Origin: Ectocarpus siliculosus
Taxonomy: Eukaryota; Sar; Phaeophyceae; Ectocarpales; Ectocarpaceae
Assembly (NCBI GenBank): GCA_000310025.1
Contig: FN648585.1
Location: forward strand, 62,001 to 126,000
Direction of reading: 5' to 3'
Length of the DNA stretch: 64,000 bases
Made by a program: the position numbers and the translations under genes. Shown in pieces: positions 1-11,598 of this stretch (positions are counted from its first letter, which is position 1; each line of letters opens with the position of its first letter). The notes below the pieces were generated by a model. It was not told the DNA's origin. It was given only the letters and a program-made list of their open reading frames with translations, and did not search any database.

Positions 1-211
1 CAGCCTTTCACACAAAGAACGCCAACGGGGACCAAATCCATGAAGGAGGGAGAGGGAAACACTTTTTTTTTTTTTTTGCGTTGTACGAAGTAGACTTTCG
101 TACGACACAGCGGCTGATCCACGTTCGGGTGAGCGGGCCCGGCTCTCCCGCCCGGCGCATTCGGGGTGCAAAATACGGGACGCAAAAAACTGCAAAAAAA
201 ACAAGACGCAC

Positions 212-690
212 CTTATCAACGAAGAGTTGTACTGCCTCTTTGGGGAAGTTCATATCGAAGCGCGTCCCCACCACTTGCTCAATCGCGAAGGCCCCGGAGT
301 TGCTGCCGAACGCCTGCATGAACTGGTCCAGCGACCGCATCTTCTCCTGCGCGCTGTGGGATAGCGACACCGGGCTAGCAGAGGACCCTGCCGAGGGTTT
401 CTTGTTGCGCCTTTTGTACGCGTCCGTGTTCTCGAAGTCTGGGATTCCCCGCTCCGACCAATCCCAGGACTCATCGACTTCCTCCTCCTCCTCCTCCACC
501 ACCGGTTTCGGCTGCCGCCGTTTCTTCGGCTATTTGGGGGCTGCACGCGCGCCACCCTTGGCTGCCTTTGCTGCCTCTGCTGTCTCCTTCGCTTTCTCGT
601 CCTCCTCTTCCTTGATCCTGAGGAGCTGCATTGGTCATGTCGCGGGAATCCATCGGCCGGGGGGGGTGGGAGCAACGAAGTAGTCAGGGA
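212..690 (-). pseudogene. decayed acidic and Lys/Ala-rich exon
   Basis: One minus-strand frame keeps strong coding character here. It reads, in order, a Pro-rich piece, a Glu/Lys/Ala-rich stretch, a basic PKKRRQPKP patch, a run of six Glu, then a segment containing MRSLDQFMQAFGSNSGAF, and it stops at a good splice donor (AAG|GTGCGT at 212/211). The frame is broken by two stop codons, so it reads as a gene with point decay rather than an active exon. I do not recognise the family. It lies downstream, on the same strand, of the OTU-like frame at 1670-2467 and may be a later exon of that locus. An unrelated overlapping plus-strand frame looks like a shadow. Seen: composition, stops, donor. Inferred: linkage to the OTU locus. 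Confidence 0.4.
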
Positions 691-993
691 CGTCCTTTGT
701 CATAGGGGTCGTGATTCCGCAGACGGAACACGAACGCAAGGCGGGCGCAAAAATAAACAAATAATATAACTACCCATTTACCAGTGCAGCGCAGCAGGGA
801 ACGGCGCTTCAAACACTTGCAACATGTGTGAGCGCCCAGAAAACATGAAAGCCTGATACGCAGGTGGCAGGGAGAGTCCGGGGCACGGGTGCTGATTAAC
901 GCACGACAAAAAAAATATGCAACAACAAAAATACGGAAGAAACCAAACCATTGACGGTCAACATCCAGCACACCACACGAACAACTTGGACAC

Positions 994-1656
994 TTAACGC
1001 AGACTCCCTAAAATGCGAGCAACAGATGTGAGCAAGCCAAACGAGTTTGAGGGACGGTGCGTGCTGCATTCACGAACGAGAAGGGAACAAGAAAGAGTTG
1101 CAAGTGCCAGCACCACCAACCGGTAGCCTTCCTCGATTGTATGCAAATGTAGATTTCTAAGGAAGAGACACAGATCGCAGTAGGCGGCATGGAAATTCTG
1201 AAGCAACTGCAGAAAACCCACTTTATCACCCAAAGCCTTCCTCTTGTTGCTAAAAAAAAAAGCCCGCTGGTAGTCCACTTTCTTGATCTTCGTCATGTCC
1301 GCCGCAAGCTTATTTTTACTCTTCGTCAAGACCGTCGACGCTCCAGGGGTCATGTGGTGCGTCTAATCCTTTCCTCCTTCACCGATGCTGCCGTCGGAGT
1401 CATATGACGCATGCGGCTCGAGGTTGCCGGTTTTTGGTTTCCCCCGCCTACACGCGCCTGACTCTTTCTTGATCACTCTGTCCTTGGAGCTGGGAGGCGC
1501 GCGCGTCCCGGACCCAGCGGGCTTCTGCTTATCCTTTCCGAAAGCACGCCTTTTTTTCACGGGGCTCCCATCGGTCCCCAACCTCGTTCGCGGAGGTCGG
1601 ATCGTTCGTCTGCCATCCATGTCGAGACATGACTTGTACGTGAGTCTTAGGGACAC
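994..1656 (-). pseudogene. basic Lys/Arg-rich frame of the OTU locus
   Basis: A minus-strand frame directly downstream of the OTU-like frame encodes a strongly basic, low-complexity protein segment (for example KKRRAFGKDKQKPAGSG, then KSKNKLAADMTKIKKVDYQR). It is interrupted by one stop around 1363 and is out of phase with the OTU frame, so either an intron or decay separates them. The basic composition would fit a nuclear or nucleic-acid-binding tail, but no fold is recognisable. The part below about 1230 loses coding character. Confidence 0.3.
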
Positions 1657-1669
1657 CCCTCTTCTGGCG

Positions 1670-2467
1670 CTAGGTCGGCCCGAAATCCGGCGAAGGTGCG
1701 GTCTCCCTCGGGTCTTCCGGCTGCTGTTGCCCTCCGCGGATATTGTCCTCGAAAGCGGATGCCGCGTCCGCTCCTGGTTCCAGCCAGTCGAAGTGGTTGT
1801 TCATGACGTGCGCGTTATTGTCTACAACGCCGTTGACGCCAGAACGTGCCGCCCATGGATCTTCTAGATTGCGGAACAAAAGGTGGATCCAGTAATCTCC
1901 GGCCTCGTCCATTTTCTGCGCTTTGTCGAACAAGACGAGACCCCTGGCGCTGGCTGCTGAATAAAGCGTTTCGTTTTGTCCCGACCCCGTAGGCTCCCAC
2001 ACTGCGATGTTTACCTCGTACAGGTCGGCGATGAAAGCCAGCCAGCTAACGTCGAGCCACTCCTTCTCAATTTGTTCGTTGACTCTTGCCTCGAACCAAT
2101 CGCACCTTAGCTCGCCTCTGGGCGGCCCCTTGATCACGTTGCCGGTAGCACAATTCTTGATTTCAGTCAACCCTATATCGCTGCCCTTCGTCACCTCATC
2201 GCCTGAAAGTGTTGCCTCGGGGTCGAATTTGGTCGGGAGCACGTGCCGGAGTAGGCACGACACCAGGGCTGTCTTGATGGCATCCACATCATGCGGGGTG
2301 TTCAAATGCCCTTTACACTCCAGCAGGCCACCACGTATGGAGTGGTACCCGCACGACCCGTCGCCCGCTGCATGCTTGGCCCTTGCTCTATCCACGGGCA
2401 GGAACACTGTGCGGGTTTCGCGGCCGCCGTCGCTGGCTTCCTTTTTCTTTCGCTCGACGCACTCCAT
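1670..2467 (-). CDS. OTU-like cysteine protease domain protein (partial or decaying)
   Basis: A 265-codon frame starts at a true ATG (2467). It carries an OTU-type nucleophile motif, GDGSCGYHSI, with Asp36 and Cys39, and a candidate catalytic His195 in GDYWIHLLF. OTU proteases cleave ubiquitin or ubiquitin-like modifiers; the domain is also found in proteins of several mobile elements, including some Helitrons, so it may be host-derived or element-derived. The same frame continues upstream through one TGA (2516-2518) into a signal-peptide-like start at 2653. Downstream the frame ends at DFGPT with basic material in another frame. I see no clear introns. The motif call is fair; function and integrity are uncertain. 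Confidence 0.5.
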   Translation of the reverse strand: MECVERKKKEASDGGRETRTVFLPVDRARAKHAAGDGSCGYHSIRGGLLECKGHLNTPHDVDAIKTALVSCLLRHVLPTKFDPEATLSGDEVTKGSDIGLTEIKNCATGNVIKGPPRGELRCDWFEARVNEQIEKEWLDVSWLAFIADLYEVNIAVWEPTGSGQNETLYSAASARGLVLFDKAQKMDEAGDYWIHLLFRNLEDPWAARSGVNGVVDNNAHVMNNHFDWLEPGADAASAFEDNIRGGQQQPEDPRETAPSPDFGPT

Positions 2468-2515
2468 GGAGATTGGCTTTGCTGCAAGACGCGCACGCTC
2501 GAACGCGGCACGGCA

Positions 2516-2653
2516 TCACACGGCAGTCTGTGGTTGAAGCTCGGTGCGTGTCAAGGCGCCGTCGTACAAAACCCATTCGCTATCTGCCACAGCAGCAGCC
2601 ATGGTGGACAGATGGAACACTGCAAGCAGTAGCGTGAAAAATTGGGTCCTCAT
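2516..2653 (-). CDS. signal-peptide-like leader frame upstream of the OTU frame
   Basis: The minus-strand ATG at 2653 begins MRTQFFTLLLAVFHLSTMAA, which looks like a eukaryotic secretory signal peptide with a plausible cleavage after AAAVA. About 22 more residues follow before a TGA at 2516-2518. The frame is the same as that of the OTU domain 50 bases downstream. Either this is exon 1 of that gene with a short unrecognised intron, or a single nonsense change separates leader and protease, or the agreement is chance. A secreted OTU protease would be unusual, which lowers confidence. Confidence 0.35.
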   Translation of the reverse strand: MRTQFFTLLLAVFHLSTMAAAVADSEWVLYDGALTRTELQPQTAV

Positions 2654-2699
2654 CGCGCCTGTAGAACGCCTTGTGTTTGCGCGCGAGAGGCAGGTCTGC

Positions 2700-5189
2700 C
2701 CTCGTGTCGCGAGGCTGCTGAACATGTGGAACTCCCGCGTGTGTTTTTTTTTCGGAGGGGCTCTGCCGCATGTGTCCCCGCACGGCGCGAGCACGAGCGC
2801 ACGCGATCAATATGCGCTGTATAGCCCTTGGTCGGCAGCGCTTAGAACACCAAAACGGTGTAGCTAGGAAAAGTAACCTTTCTGCTATCCTCACCCAAGC
2901 GTGGGGTTAGTCACAAGAGGAAAAAGGTGTTCATTTTTTTGCTTCTGCTGTGGTTGTGCCCTACTGCTACCACACCCTAAAATCCTTTTGAGATAGCCGT
3001 GGGGGTATCGATTTTGTTTTTTGTACAGTTGTTCGCCAAACCACCTTTGAGTTAGTCGCGGGATGCTATTCATTTTGTTTTCGTCAACCATTTGGGGCGC
3101 CCCGCCGGGCGTTCGCACACGAACCCACAGGCGGCATTCCCTTATCACCATTCTCGTCTGCCAGTTGCCCCAATCACCCTTAATGGGGGTTGCTTCTCAA
3201 ATATGCTGTTGAGTCCCGATATCGTTTGGGTCAACGCGTAGCGCTGTGTTGTGTTAAACAGGAGGAGCATCAGGTGCATCAGAGCATAACGCTTCCCCCC
3301 AGGGCCTTTCGCCCCGTTGTTTCTTTTTCATTTTTGAGAATTATCGCCCCTCTCTCAATCTTTGAGTTACCCCGGGAGGCATTCTCGAAGGACATTTCGG
3401 TTTTTATGTACGATTCTCCGTGGTATATTTCGTTTACTGTTTTTTGCTTCGTACGTATTCGTTGTTCCTTTTCGGTCCCGTTGTTTGCCGGTTCCTCTTT
3501 CGCTCCTGAATACAGGCGTATCCAATGACCAAGCCAAGCAAGGACTACATCATCACGTCGACGCCACGTCGAGGCTACCCCGCGATTTGTTTTGCGTACG
3601 AGTGAGGGCATGCACCTTCCCTCTTAACCCCTTTGGGTCTGGGCTGGATTGTCAGATTGTTTTTTTGCGCCAAAAAAAAAGTGAGAGCGAGAGCGAGCGG
3701 GAGAGAGAGAAGTGCAGAGAAAGACACCAGTGTACTTCTGCACACGCAACAGCTATCTCCACCTGTAGGCCATGAGCGCAGCCGGCGACCGGGTGGTGGC
3801 CACAGACAGGGTCGTAGAAGGGTTGATGGGTGGTCGCGCTGCGGTCAGTAGTGCAGGTTAGCTGTGTAGACTTTGAAATGATCAGTCGTCTAGCTGCCTC
3901 AACTAGTCTATTTTCGGTATATTGTAAACGATCAGTCCAGAGAGGGCAAAATGGTCAGTGAAGACCCATAGCCGGTATTTGTACTTCTGTACTTCTCTGT
4001 TCCCTGTCCCCCCCCGAAATGTGCCCTGCCAGCTCTCTAGAGCTCCTGTGTTTTTTAAACAACAAGCACTCCACCAGCACACACCTGTACCTCGTGGTTT
4101 CCTAGGTTCGGGCGAGGGTGGTATGTGTGGCGCTACGAGTGTGGATGTGTTGCTGACATGTTTTACTCGTCTACAGCAGCAGTAGTAGTAGTGTTGTTGT
4201 AGCGTTCGTTGTAGCTGCTGACACAATGCCTGCTGGATCTTGGGAACGATTTTCAAATTGTTGGGAACCACGATATCCTCGATATCTGGGCTTCGGCAGG
4301 GATTGCAATACCCCTCCTTTTTGCTTCCCTCTGCTCTTTGCAGCAGTGGCTTCCTACGTTCGGGCGAGGGTGGTATGTATGGTGCTGCGAAAGAACACAT
4401 ATGTATGTATGTATGTGTGTATTTATGCACACACGCGTTCATTGACCTGTGCATACGTTGAGAGATTCATGATTTGGCATTGATTGGCCCCATTCCCATT
4501 CTCGAGACCTTGATATTACCCGCTGTCACTGAAGTCTCTTCATAGGGCTGCCGGTTAGCGCGGGTGCTAATAACCTAGACACACCTACCTATGGACTTGC
4601 CAATACACGTCGCGAAGGGCTGCAGGGCGGCAACTCCACGACTTGCCACTACACCAGCATTTGCCAATGATCAATCAATGATCAGTGAGAACGCCTCAAG
4701 ACTCGTGTACTCTTGAATTCTTCATTCGCTGGTAGGATGAGTGAAAGCCGTGTTGCTTACGTACACAACCAAGGTGCGTGCTTGTTGCAAGGTGTGGTTG
4801 CGCGAGCGAGCGATTCTTCATTGGATGCGATGGGGATGGGTGTGTTGCGCGGCAATGGTGTCTGTGCAAATGGTGTGTTTAATGTACTAGGGAGATTGCG
4901 CGCTTTTTTTCCTTCTCCTGAAGCTTGTGCTCGGGCAGAAAAACATTTGCCTCGAGGTGAAGGTTTGCAAAAATTTTGAGGATGCGGCGGCTGTCGCCAT
5001 CTTGTATCCACCAACGATAATGTGCTCGTTGTAAACCAACAGCAGTAGATTCCACATGCGATCGTGCATCAACCGCTAGGCCGCCGCACACCAGACACAC
5101 TTGGGCATCAAAACCGCTGGCATGCGGAGCAGGTTCATGGGATGCCGTTGCAATTCTCAACAACAATTTTTTCTGGCGCGTACGAAATA
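2700..5189. other. 2.5 kb without a recognisable gene
   Basis: Short overlapping frames on both strands with no domain or codon signal. It holds poly-A/T tracts, a GA-rich purine run near 3670-3720, and a direct repeat pair around 4086-4130 and 4346-4390 sharing GTTCGGGCGAGGGTGGTATG. A TATG microsatellite lies near 4400. No tRNA or known transposon end was found. Confidence 0.5.
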
Positions 5190-5371
5190 TTTTTCCAATC
5201 TAGGGTTACCTCGCATAGCGTGTAGAGGCGAGCGGAGTGGCCCATACTATCTGTCGTTGACTTCTATTGGCTTGCGGATCCTTCGGGTCCATTCTGTTTT
5301 CGTATATTTTTTTTGGCCTAAGTTAACCTGTGATCACGGGGGGGGAATCGACCGCGTCAAGTGTTGGACAA
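5190..5371 (+). mobile_element. F1 element tail remnant, left half
   Basis: The sequence matches the 3' third of F1 elements (compare 14230-14400, 26410-26575 and 54230-54390): CCTCGCATAGCGT, then TCTGTCGTTGACT, then ATCGACCGCGTCAAGTGT. It stops abruptly at 5371, where F2a begins, and resumes at 9597. It is therefore a pre-existing F1 copy split by F2a. Confidence 0.75.
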
Positions 5372-5685
5372 TTCCCAAGCTCTAGCTTGGGTCTCAGTCG
5401 ATCAAAAGTCTTTTTTTTCCGTCTGTGGAGTTTTCAGTAGCATAGCGGACCCCTTGCCCGACCGGGTCGAAAAGGCCGATCTCAGCCCACACTGCGAACC
5501 TCCGAGAACTACCAGCAGTTCTGGGTAGCTGAGACGATTTCAAGACCTCTCACAGTCGTTTGAGCATCTATCGCTTGCTGTGGGGCGATAACCAGTTTCT
5601 CCGTCGACAAGAAGATCTGCGTTACATCGTCACATCGGAACGACCAGATTGGTTGACTTGTCGTTGAGGGTCCTCTTTTTATAGA

Positions 5686-5880
5686 TCTTTTTGTATAAGA
5701 GTCGTCTTCATTTTTTTCGCCGCCCGCGCCAACCCTTCTTTTTTACAGATCTATTTATATAGAGTCGTCTTCTTTTTTTCGCCGCCCGCCCCAAGCCTTG
5801 CTTGCTTCTCAGATCTATTTATATAGAGTCGTCTTCTTTTTTTCGCCGCCCGCCCCAAGCCTTGCTTGCTTCTCTCGTGT
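5686..5880 (+). repeat. three tandem ~64-bp units inside F2a
   Basis: Units contain TATAGAGTCGTCTTC followed by a T-run and CGCCGCCCGC. The second and third are nearly identical and the first is more diverged. A partial fourth follows (CGCGCCAAGCCTTGCTTGCT). F2b and F2c carry only a single unit at this point, so the expansion is specific to F2a. Confidence 0.75.
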
Positions 5881-6206
5881 CCCGCGCCAAGCCTTGCTTG
5901 CTGGCTACGCTTCTCTCGAGATGCTGACCGACCTCAGCACACAGCTGGACATTCTGTGTACATACAGCAGGAGCTGCTTTTGTTCTGTTGTTGCAGCTTT
6001 CTGCATGGATGGCTCTTTTGTGGTGCGAAAATTAGCATTTATTGTTGTTGTTGATGTGCGGACGAGAGGACGAGAGTGGTAGGCAAAAGCAGTACGTACC
6101 TGCAAATCTCCGGCAACTACCAGCAGTTCTGGGTAGCTGAGACGATTTCAAGACCTCTCACAGTCGTTTGAGCAGCTATCGCTCGCTGTGGGGCGATAAC
6201 CAGTGA

Positions 6207-8977
6207 TTTTGTGATTTTCTTCCTTAGTCTATAGTGACCGTTGTACACATGCGGTGGCTGCTGTTATGCTTTTTTTCTCTGTGCCGATATCCATGAAGAA
6301 AAGCAACGGCAGCACGGTTGAAGATACAGACAACAGACGGTCCGCCATACCCTTTTTTTTTTCTTCCCTTACATGCATGGATGGGTGGTAAAGCATCGCA
6401 AGCGTGTTGCTGCCTTACTTACCTTTTGTGTGCTGCGTAGTCGTAATTTGAGCGATAAGGGGTAGATGGCAGGACAACAATCTTATTTGCGTAGTGAGGT
6501 TTGACAACTGGTCGTTCGTGGAACGGTGCTGCGTCTATCGCGACGGCAAGCGTATTGAGAAAATAGTTCGTCCGTGGTGCTTCTCGTCATCATTTTCTAT
6601 TTCGTTGTCACTTCATACTTCATACCACAAGTGATGAAAGAGAGTCTCCACAGTTAGTTCGGAAACGGCGACTATATTTGGTTTGTTGCGTTTGTTGTTG
6701 CTGAGCACACATCGGATGTCGTCGTTCGTTACAGCCTGCGGTGGGCCACAGGGACGAGAGTGAGTGTCTTCGGTTAGGGTCTCGAGAGTTAATTAATGCC
6801 TTCTCTACGCTTTCTTCTGTTGATCTACGTAGTAGTAGCACCTGTCTCTCCTTCTCGCCTATTATCGCCGTTGGGGTCCCAACAACATCGAACGTCAACC
6901 GCAATCGTTTTTCTTCTTGCTGAGTAAGAGGCTGTTTGTGTAGTACGTACCCGGCTGCTGTATGTGAGGCGATGGGCGCTGCCTCTTTACTTGAAGCAAC
7001 GGGGGCATGGCCCCTATAATGTTTGCTGCATGCTGTGCTATGTGACAGCTTCCAGCGGTTCAGAGCGGCGACGGTGGTTTTCGTATGCTCTCTTTTGCCA
7101 CCTCCCTGAAGCCTGTCGCGTCTGGCTCACTTGTCTTTGTCGTCCCTTCTTCTTTTTCTTTTTTTTCTTAACATAGTCTATATTTTATTTTTCCGCTTGC
7201 TTTTTGGGGTCCGCCGGTCATCCGCCCACCACCCATTAGTTCAGTTTTAAATGTTGTTGTTGTTGTTGTTGTTGTTGTCTTCGCATTAAAAACCGTTCAG
7301 ATCTCTCTCTACCCAGTACCTTCATATGTGCGTACTGATCCAACACTTGACGCGGTCGATTCCCGTGGTCACAGGCTAACTTACCCTAAAGAGGTACGCT
7401 AAAACAAACTGGCCCCGAAAGGTCCGCAAGTCAATAAAAATCAACGACAGATATTCTTTGGAACGGGGTGTTTACTTGCCATCTCTATGCAAGTTTCACA
7501 ATTAATTTTGAAGCTTTTCTGAAGCTAGTTGAAACAGTAGTGTCATCGTTCGATATCCGTTCGGTGAGGAATCAATCGCAAATCATGACCCGTCCCCGAG
7601 TTGTAGCAGCTTCCGCCTCCTGGGGCCGGCAAGAGTCGGCCTTCACTGCTGTACCTTGTCTGTTTCGCCATGGGAATGGCCGGTTCAAAGCGAAAGAGGG
7701 TCCTGCGTGCTGCGCGCCACCACCTTTTTTTTTTGCGTTTGTTTGTTGTTGTGATTTTCTTCCTGAGTGACCGTTGTTGTACACAACATGCGGCTGCTGC
7801 TGTACACATACTTGCGGTTGCTGCAGTATATGCTCGGAATGTGCTGAAAAGAAAGGTCGTAAGGTTATCGTCTCTGTTTGTTTGGGCTGCACGCGTTGCT
7901 CGCGTAGGCGATGCGCGTCTCCCTACTTTTTTCCAGTGTCGTTGTCGGCAGCACAGTCAGTTGAAGAGACAAACAACAACAGACGGTCCGCCTTGTTTTG
8001 TTTTGCTGCATGCATGGTTGGTATGCATCGGCACGCGTGTTGCTTCCTTGCCTTGAGTCTGCTGCGTAGTCGTAATTTGAGCGATAGGTAAGCTAGATGG
8101 CAGCACAATCTTAGATACTACGTAGTGAGGTATGATAACCAACAGCTCGTTCGTGCAGCGGTGCGCATCTATGGCGGACGGCAAGCGTATTGCGATAATA
8201 GTTCGTCCGTGGTGCTATGTAGTCGTGCTCTTTTTAGTTCTCACTTCCTACAACAAGATAGTAGTCCACAGCTCGCACACGGCGACTGACTATATTTGTT
8301 TGTTGTTGTGCTTGTTTGCTGTTGCTGAGCCGACATCGGATATCGCCGTTCGATACACAACGTGACATCATGTCTGACAGCCTGCGGCGGGCCAGAGGGA
8401 CGAGAGTGAGTGTCTTCTCGACAGAGTCAATGCCTTCTCTTCTCGAGAGAGTCAATGCCTTCTCTTCTCGAGAGAGTCAATGCCTTGTCTTCTCTCCGCT
8501 CTCTTATTTTTGTCTACCTCTCTTTCTCTCTCTCTCGCCTTTCGCCGGTAGGGTCCCAACAACATCGAACGTCAACCAACCGCAGTCGTTTCGCTTTTTG
8601 CTGAGTAAGAGGCTACCCGTGCATCCGGCTGCTGCATGTGAAGCGATGGGCGTTATGCCAAGCAATGGACTTGGGCCCTACCTAATATTTGCTCCATATG
8701 TAGTGCTATGTGAGAGTTTCCAGCGGTCCGGAGCGAGCGGCGACGGTGCTTTTCTTCTATGCGCTCTTTTGCCTCCTCCCTGAAGCCTGTCGCGTCTGAC
8801 TCGTTTGTTCTCGCTTCTTTCTTTCTTTTGTTTTTCATGCTTTTGTTTTTTGGGGTCCCCCGGTTCCTGTGTGCTCATCGGGCATCTTCTTGGTGTCTAC
8901 CTTGATTGTTACCCGCTGCAAAAATCGAAAGCTTCAGACAGGCAACGCGACGATACTCGTCGAGATGCCATACACAA
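6207..8977 (+). mobile_element. F1b block nested in F2a (two modules, real 3' end)
   Basis: Two ~1.3-kb F1 modules in tandem. The second starts near 7500 with a hairpin-less F1 left end. The right end is intact: GAAAGCTTCAGACAGGCAAC, hairpin CGACGATACTCGTCG, then a CACAA terminus at 8977 followed by T. The left end is truncated. F2b carries the same F1 3' junction, so the F1 block entered an F2 progenitor before F2 copies spread. The module frames are not conserved between copies, so I read it as non-coding. Confidence 0.65.
7257..7465 (-). repeat. inverted F1-tail fragment inside an F1b module
   Basis: A GTT microsatellite leads into sequence that is the reverse complement of the F1 tail (CTCTACCCAGTACCTTC, then ACGCGGTCGATTCCCG). 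The same inverted join occurs at 51185-51400, so the rearrangement predates copying of this module. A shorter piece lies at 57661-57748. Confidence 0.65.
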
Positions 8978-9596
8978 TGCAATTCATTGCTAATCTGTCT
9001 CAGACTCTTTTCTATGATGGAGATGGATTCGTTGTGTCATATTAAGAAGAATAAACATAAAAAACATCCTGTCGTTACTCTATCGATACCTCACACCCAC
9101 CCCTACTCACGCCGACGCAGACACAGACAGGCAGACTCAGCTCTTTCGCCTGTGCTGTATCTGTTGTTCGTGCGTGCTGAAAAATGGTACATACAGCAGC
9201 AGCTTACAGCAGCAGGAGCTGCTTTTTGCTTGTTTGTACAGCTTTTCCTGCAGGGATGGCTCTTGTTGTGCGGCAAGTTGCATTGTTTGTTGTTGATGCG
9301 GACGAGAGGACGAGAGTGAGTGGTAGGCAAAAGCAGTACGTACCGTGTTAAAGGGACAGACAGAGTGCCTACCGTGTGTATGTAGACGTTGCATTTCGTG
9401 ATTCCCGAGGATCGGATGTATGTGTTGTTTTTTTATTGCGTACCCGCGTCCATCACGACCATTATTGCGTAGTGTGTCGGCTAATTAAGGTCCTTCCCGT
9501 TCGTGGTGTCAGCACACGCGCAACACGCGACTAAAATAAAAATATAAAGCTTGGGACTAGCAACGCCGACGATATTCGTCGGCTTGCTTTCAACAA

Positions 9597-9735
9597 TCTT
9601 ACAATAGCACGGACAAACGATGGTACTGGGTAGGGAGAACGTAACAAACGGTTTTTATTGTGAACACAACAACAACAACAACTGGAACTGCTGGGTTCGT
9701 CCATGGATAGTGTTTGCAGGACCTAAGTGACATAT
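9597..9735 (+). mobile_element. F1 element tail remnant, right half
   Basis: Continuation of the F1 tail split by F2a. GGTACTGGGTAGGGAGAACG and CTGCTGGGTTCGTCCATGG match 26605-26700 and 54420-54500. Homology fades after about 9735. The following 9736-10097 holds no recognisable gene. Confidence 0.7.
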
Positions 9736-10097
9736 ACATACATAATACAAGGCTTTATGGCGGCTTACGCCGCCACGCTGAGAGAAGCGTTCCGCAAGAC
9801 GCCTGTTTTTGGTGTTTGTATTGCATGCCGTATGCATGAATGACTGTTGCATGATGGTTGTTGGTTGGCGTGGTCTGTGCAGCACACGAACGCACAGACG
9901 ATGTGACACATTATAGAATTGGGCAGGCAAAAAATTATTTTGCGCGACACGGCACACACCGACATTCCTATTCCCTTGAGGCGGAGACGCATCCTAACCC
10001 ACCACCCCGACGATAACATGGAGCAGCCCCGGACGCCAACATACGGGAGAAATTCATTGCAGCACTCGATCATGCAGTCATACACAACACAGCACCA

Positions 10098-11460
10098 TTC
10101 TGAAGCTTTAGCTTCAGTCTCATCTTTCAATATCCGTGGGTGGGTGGAACTTTTATTCGCATAGCCCACCCCTTGCCCGACCCTGTCTCAAATGCCGATC
10201 TCGAGCTACAGTGTAAATCTCGTGGCGCCCGAAGCATGGTTCGGTGGGCAATCGCAAACCATGACCCCTCCCCGAGTTTCTGCAACTTCCGCCTGCTGCG
10301 GCCGACACGACTCGGCCTGGACTGTTCCTTGTCTGTTTCGCCATGGAAACGGCCGGTTGAACAGCGAAAGAGGGTCCTGCGTGCTGCGCGCCACATTCGT
10401 TTTTTTTTTTTCTTTCTGAGTGACCATGCTGCTGTTGCAGAATTGCTTCAGACAAGGTTGAAGGCTATCGTGTCTGTCGCTTTGGGGTGCACGCGTCGCG
10501 CAGTAGGCGATGCGCGTCGCTTGCTTTGTCGCCTGTTGTGTCGTTATACATGAAAAGCAACAGCAGCACAACAGTTGAGACAGACAACAACAGGCCTTTT
10601 TTCTCTCTTGCTGCATATATATGCATACTGTAGGTGGTATGCATCGTATTAGTCTAAGCGGCATATGCATGGGTGGCATACATCGAATAAGGGTGTTGAT
10701 GCTTTTTGAGTCTGCTGCGTAGTCAGTCGTAACTTGAGCGATAAGGTAGTGGCAGCACAATCTTATTTACAACAAGAAAGTGAGGAATGACAACCAACAG
10801 TCTGCTGCTCTGTGCAGCGGTGCACATCTATCGCGGACGGACGGACTAGTTCGTTCGTGTAGTCATGTTTTTTGTTCTCACTTCGTCACAGAAGGATGAA
10901 AGTCCGCACTACTCTAGTCTAGTTCCAACTCGGCGACTTGTGGTTGTTGTGTTTGTTTGTTGTTGCTGAGCCCACTTCGGATACCGCCGTTCGGTACAGA
11001 TGTCTGACAGCCTGCGGTGGGCCAAAGGGACGAGCGTGAGTGAGTGTCTTCTCGAGAGTGAATGCCTTGTCTTCTCTCCGCTCTCTGTTTTTAGTCTACC
11101 TGTCTCTCTCGCCTTTCGCCGGTGGGGTCCCAACGATATCGAACTACGTCAACCGCAGTGGTTTTGCATTTTGCTGAGTAAGAGACTACCCCTGCACCGG
11201 CTGCTGCATGAGAGGCGATGTGCGCTACCTGTTTTTTGTCGAGCAATGGACTTGGGGCCCTACCTATAATGCTGGACACGCAGCGCTACGTGACATGTTC
11301 CAGCGGCCCAGAGCGAGCGACGACCACGGTGGGTTTTCTATGCTTGTTTTGCCTCCTCCCTCAAGCCTGACGCGCCTGGCTCACTTGTCTTTGATCTTCT
11401 TTTTTCATTTTTCATGCTTTGTTTGTTGGGGTCCCCAGCCACCCGCCCACCATTAATTTT
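10098..11460 (+). mobile_element. F1 element, intact left end, one module
   Basis: Starts TTCTGAAGCTTTAGCTTCAG after A10097, followed by the shared F1 left block (CACCCCTTGCCCGACC, GCCGATCTCGAG) and one full module through CCCACC near 11450. No F1 3' end belongs clearly to this copy. The ~140 bp to 11598 is a linker like those before internal modules at 20830 and 51408. Either it is 3'-truncated or it forms one composite with the next copy. Confidence 0.65.
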
Positions 11461-11598
11461 TGTTGGGAGGGGTGTTTACTTCCCATGTTCATGACTGGGC
11501 CCCGGACTTTTTACTCGCACCCCGTCCATTCCACTCGTCAACACACCACCACATCCTATTGTGTACCATGCCCACCGACACGTCCAAGGCATGGGGAA

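Larger units (their letters stand above)
5372..9596 (+). mobile_element. Helitron-like element F2a, complete ends
   Basis: The left end is TTCCCAAGCTCTAGCTTGGG, a hairpin with an 8-bp stem and a 2-base loop. The right end has AAAGCTTGGGACTAGCAACG (repeating the hairpin arm), then the hairpin GCCGACGATATTCGTCGGC, then TTGCTTTCAACAA. It lies between A5371 and T9597 with no target duplication. The flanks rejoin to match unoccupied copies at about 14385-14420, 26560-26600 and 54380-54420. Its interior holds a ~65-bp triplicate, a block of F1b sequence (6207-8977), and a conserved ~530-bp F2 right end (9060-9596). No transposase or helicase is encoded, so it is non-autonomous. No TE name is assigned; this is rolling-circle type by architecture. 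Confidence 0.75.

Noticed and set aside
7670-8783. Many 70-150-codon frames inside F1 modules (for example starting MSDSLRW)
   Set aside because: Sister modules carry frame-changing length differences at the same places, so the frames are not conserved; they arise from shared repeat DNA.
5372-9596. F2a as a cut-and-paste transposon with terminal inverted repeats
   Set aside because: The repeats are asymmetric (terminal at 5', subterminal at 3'), and the empty site shows no target duplication.
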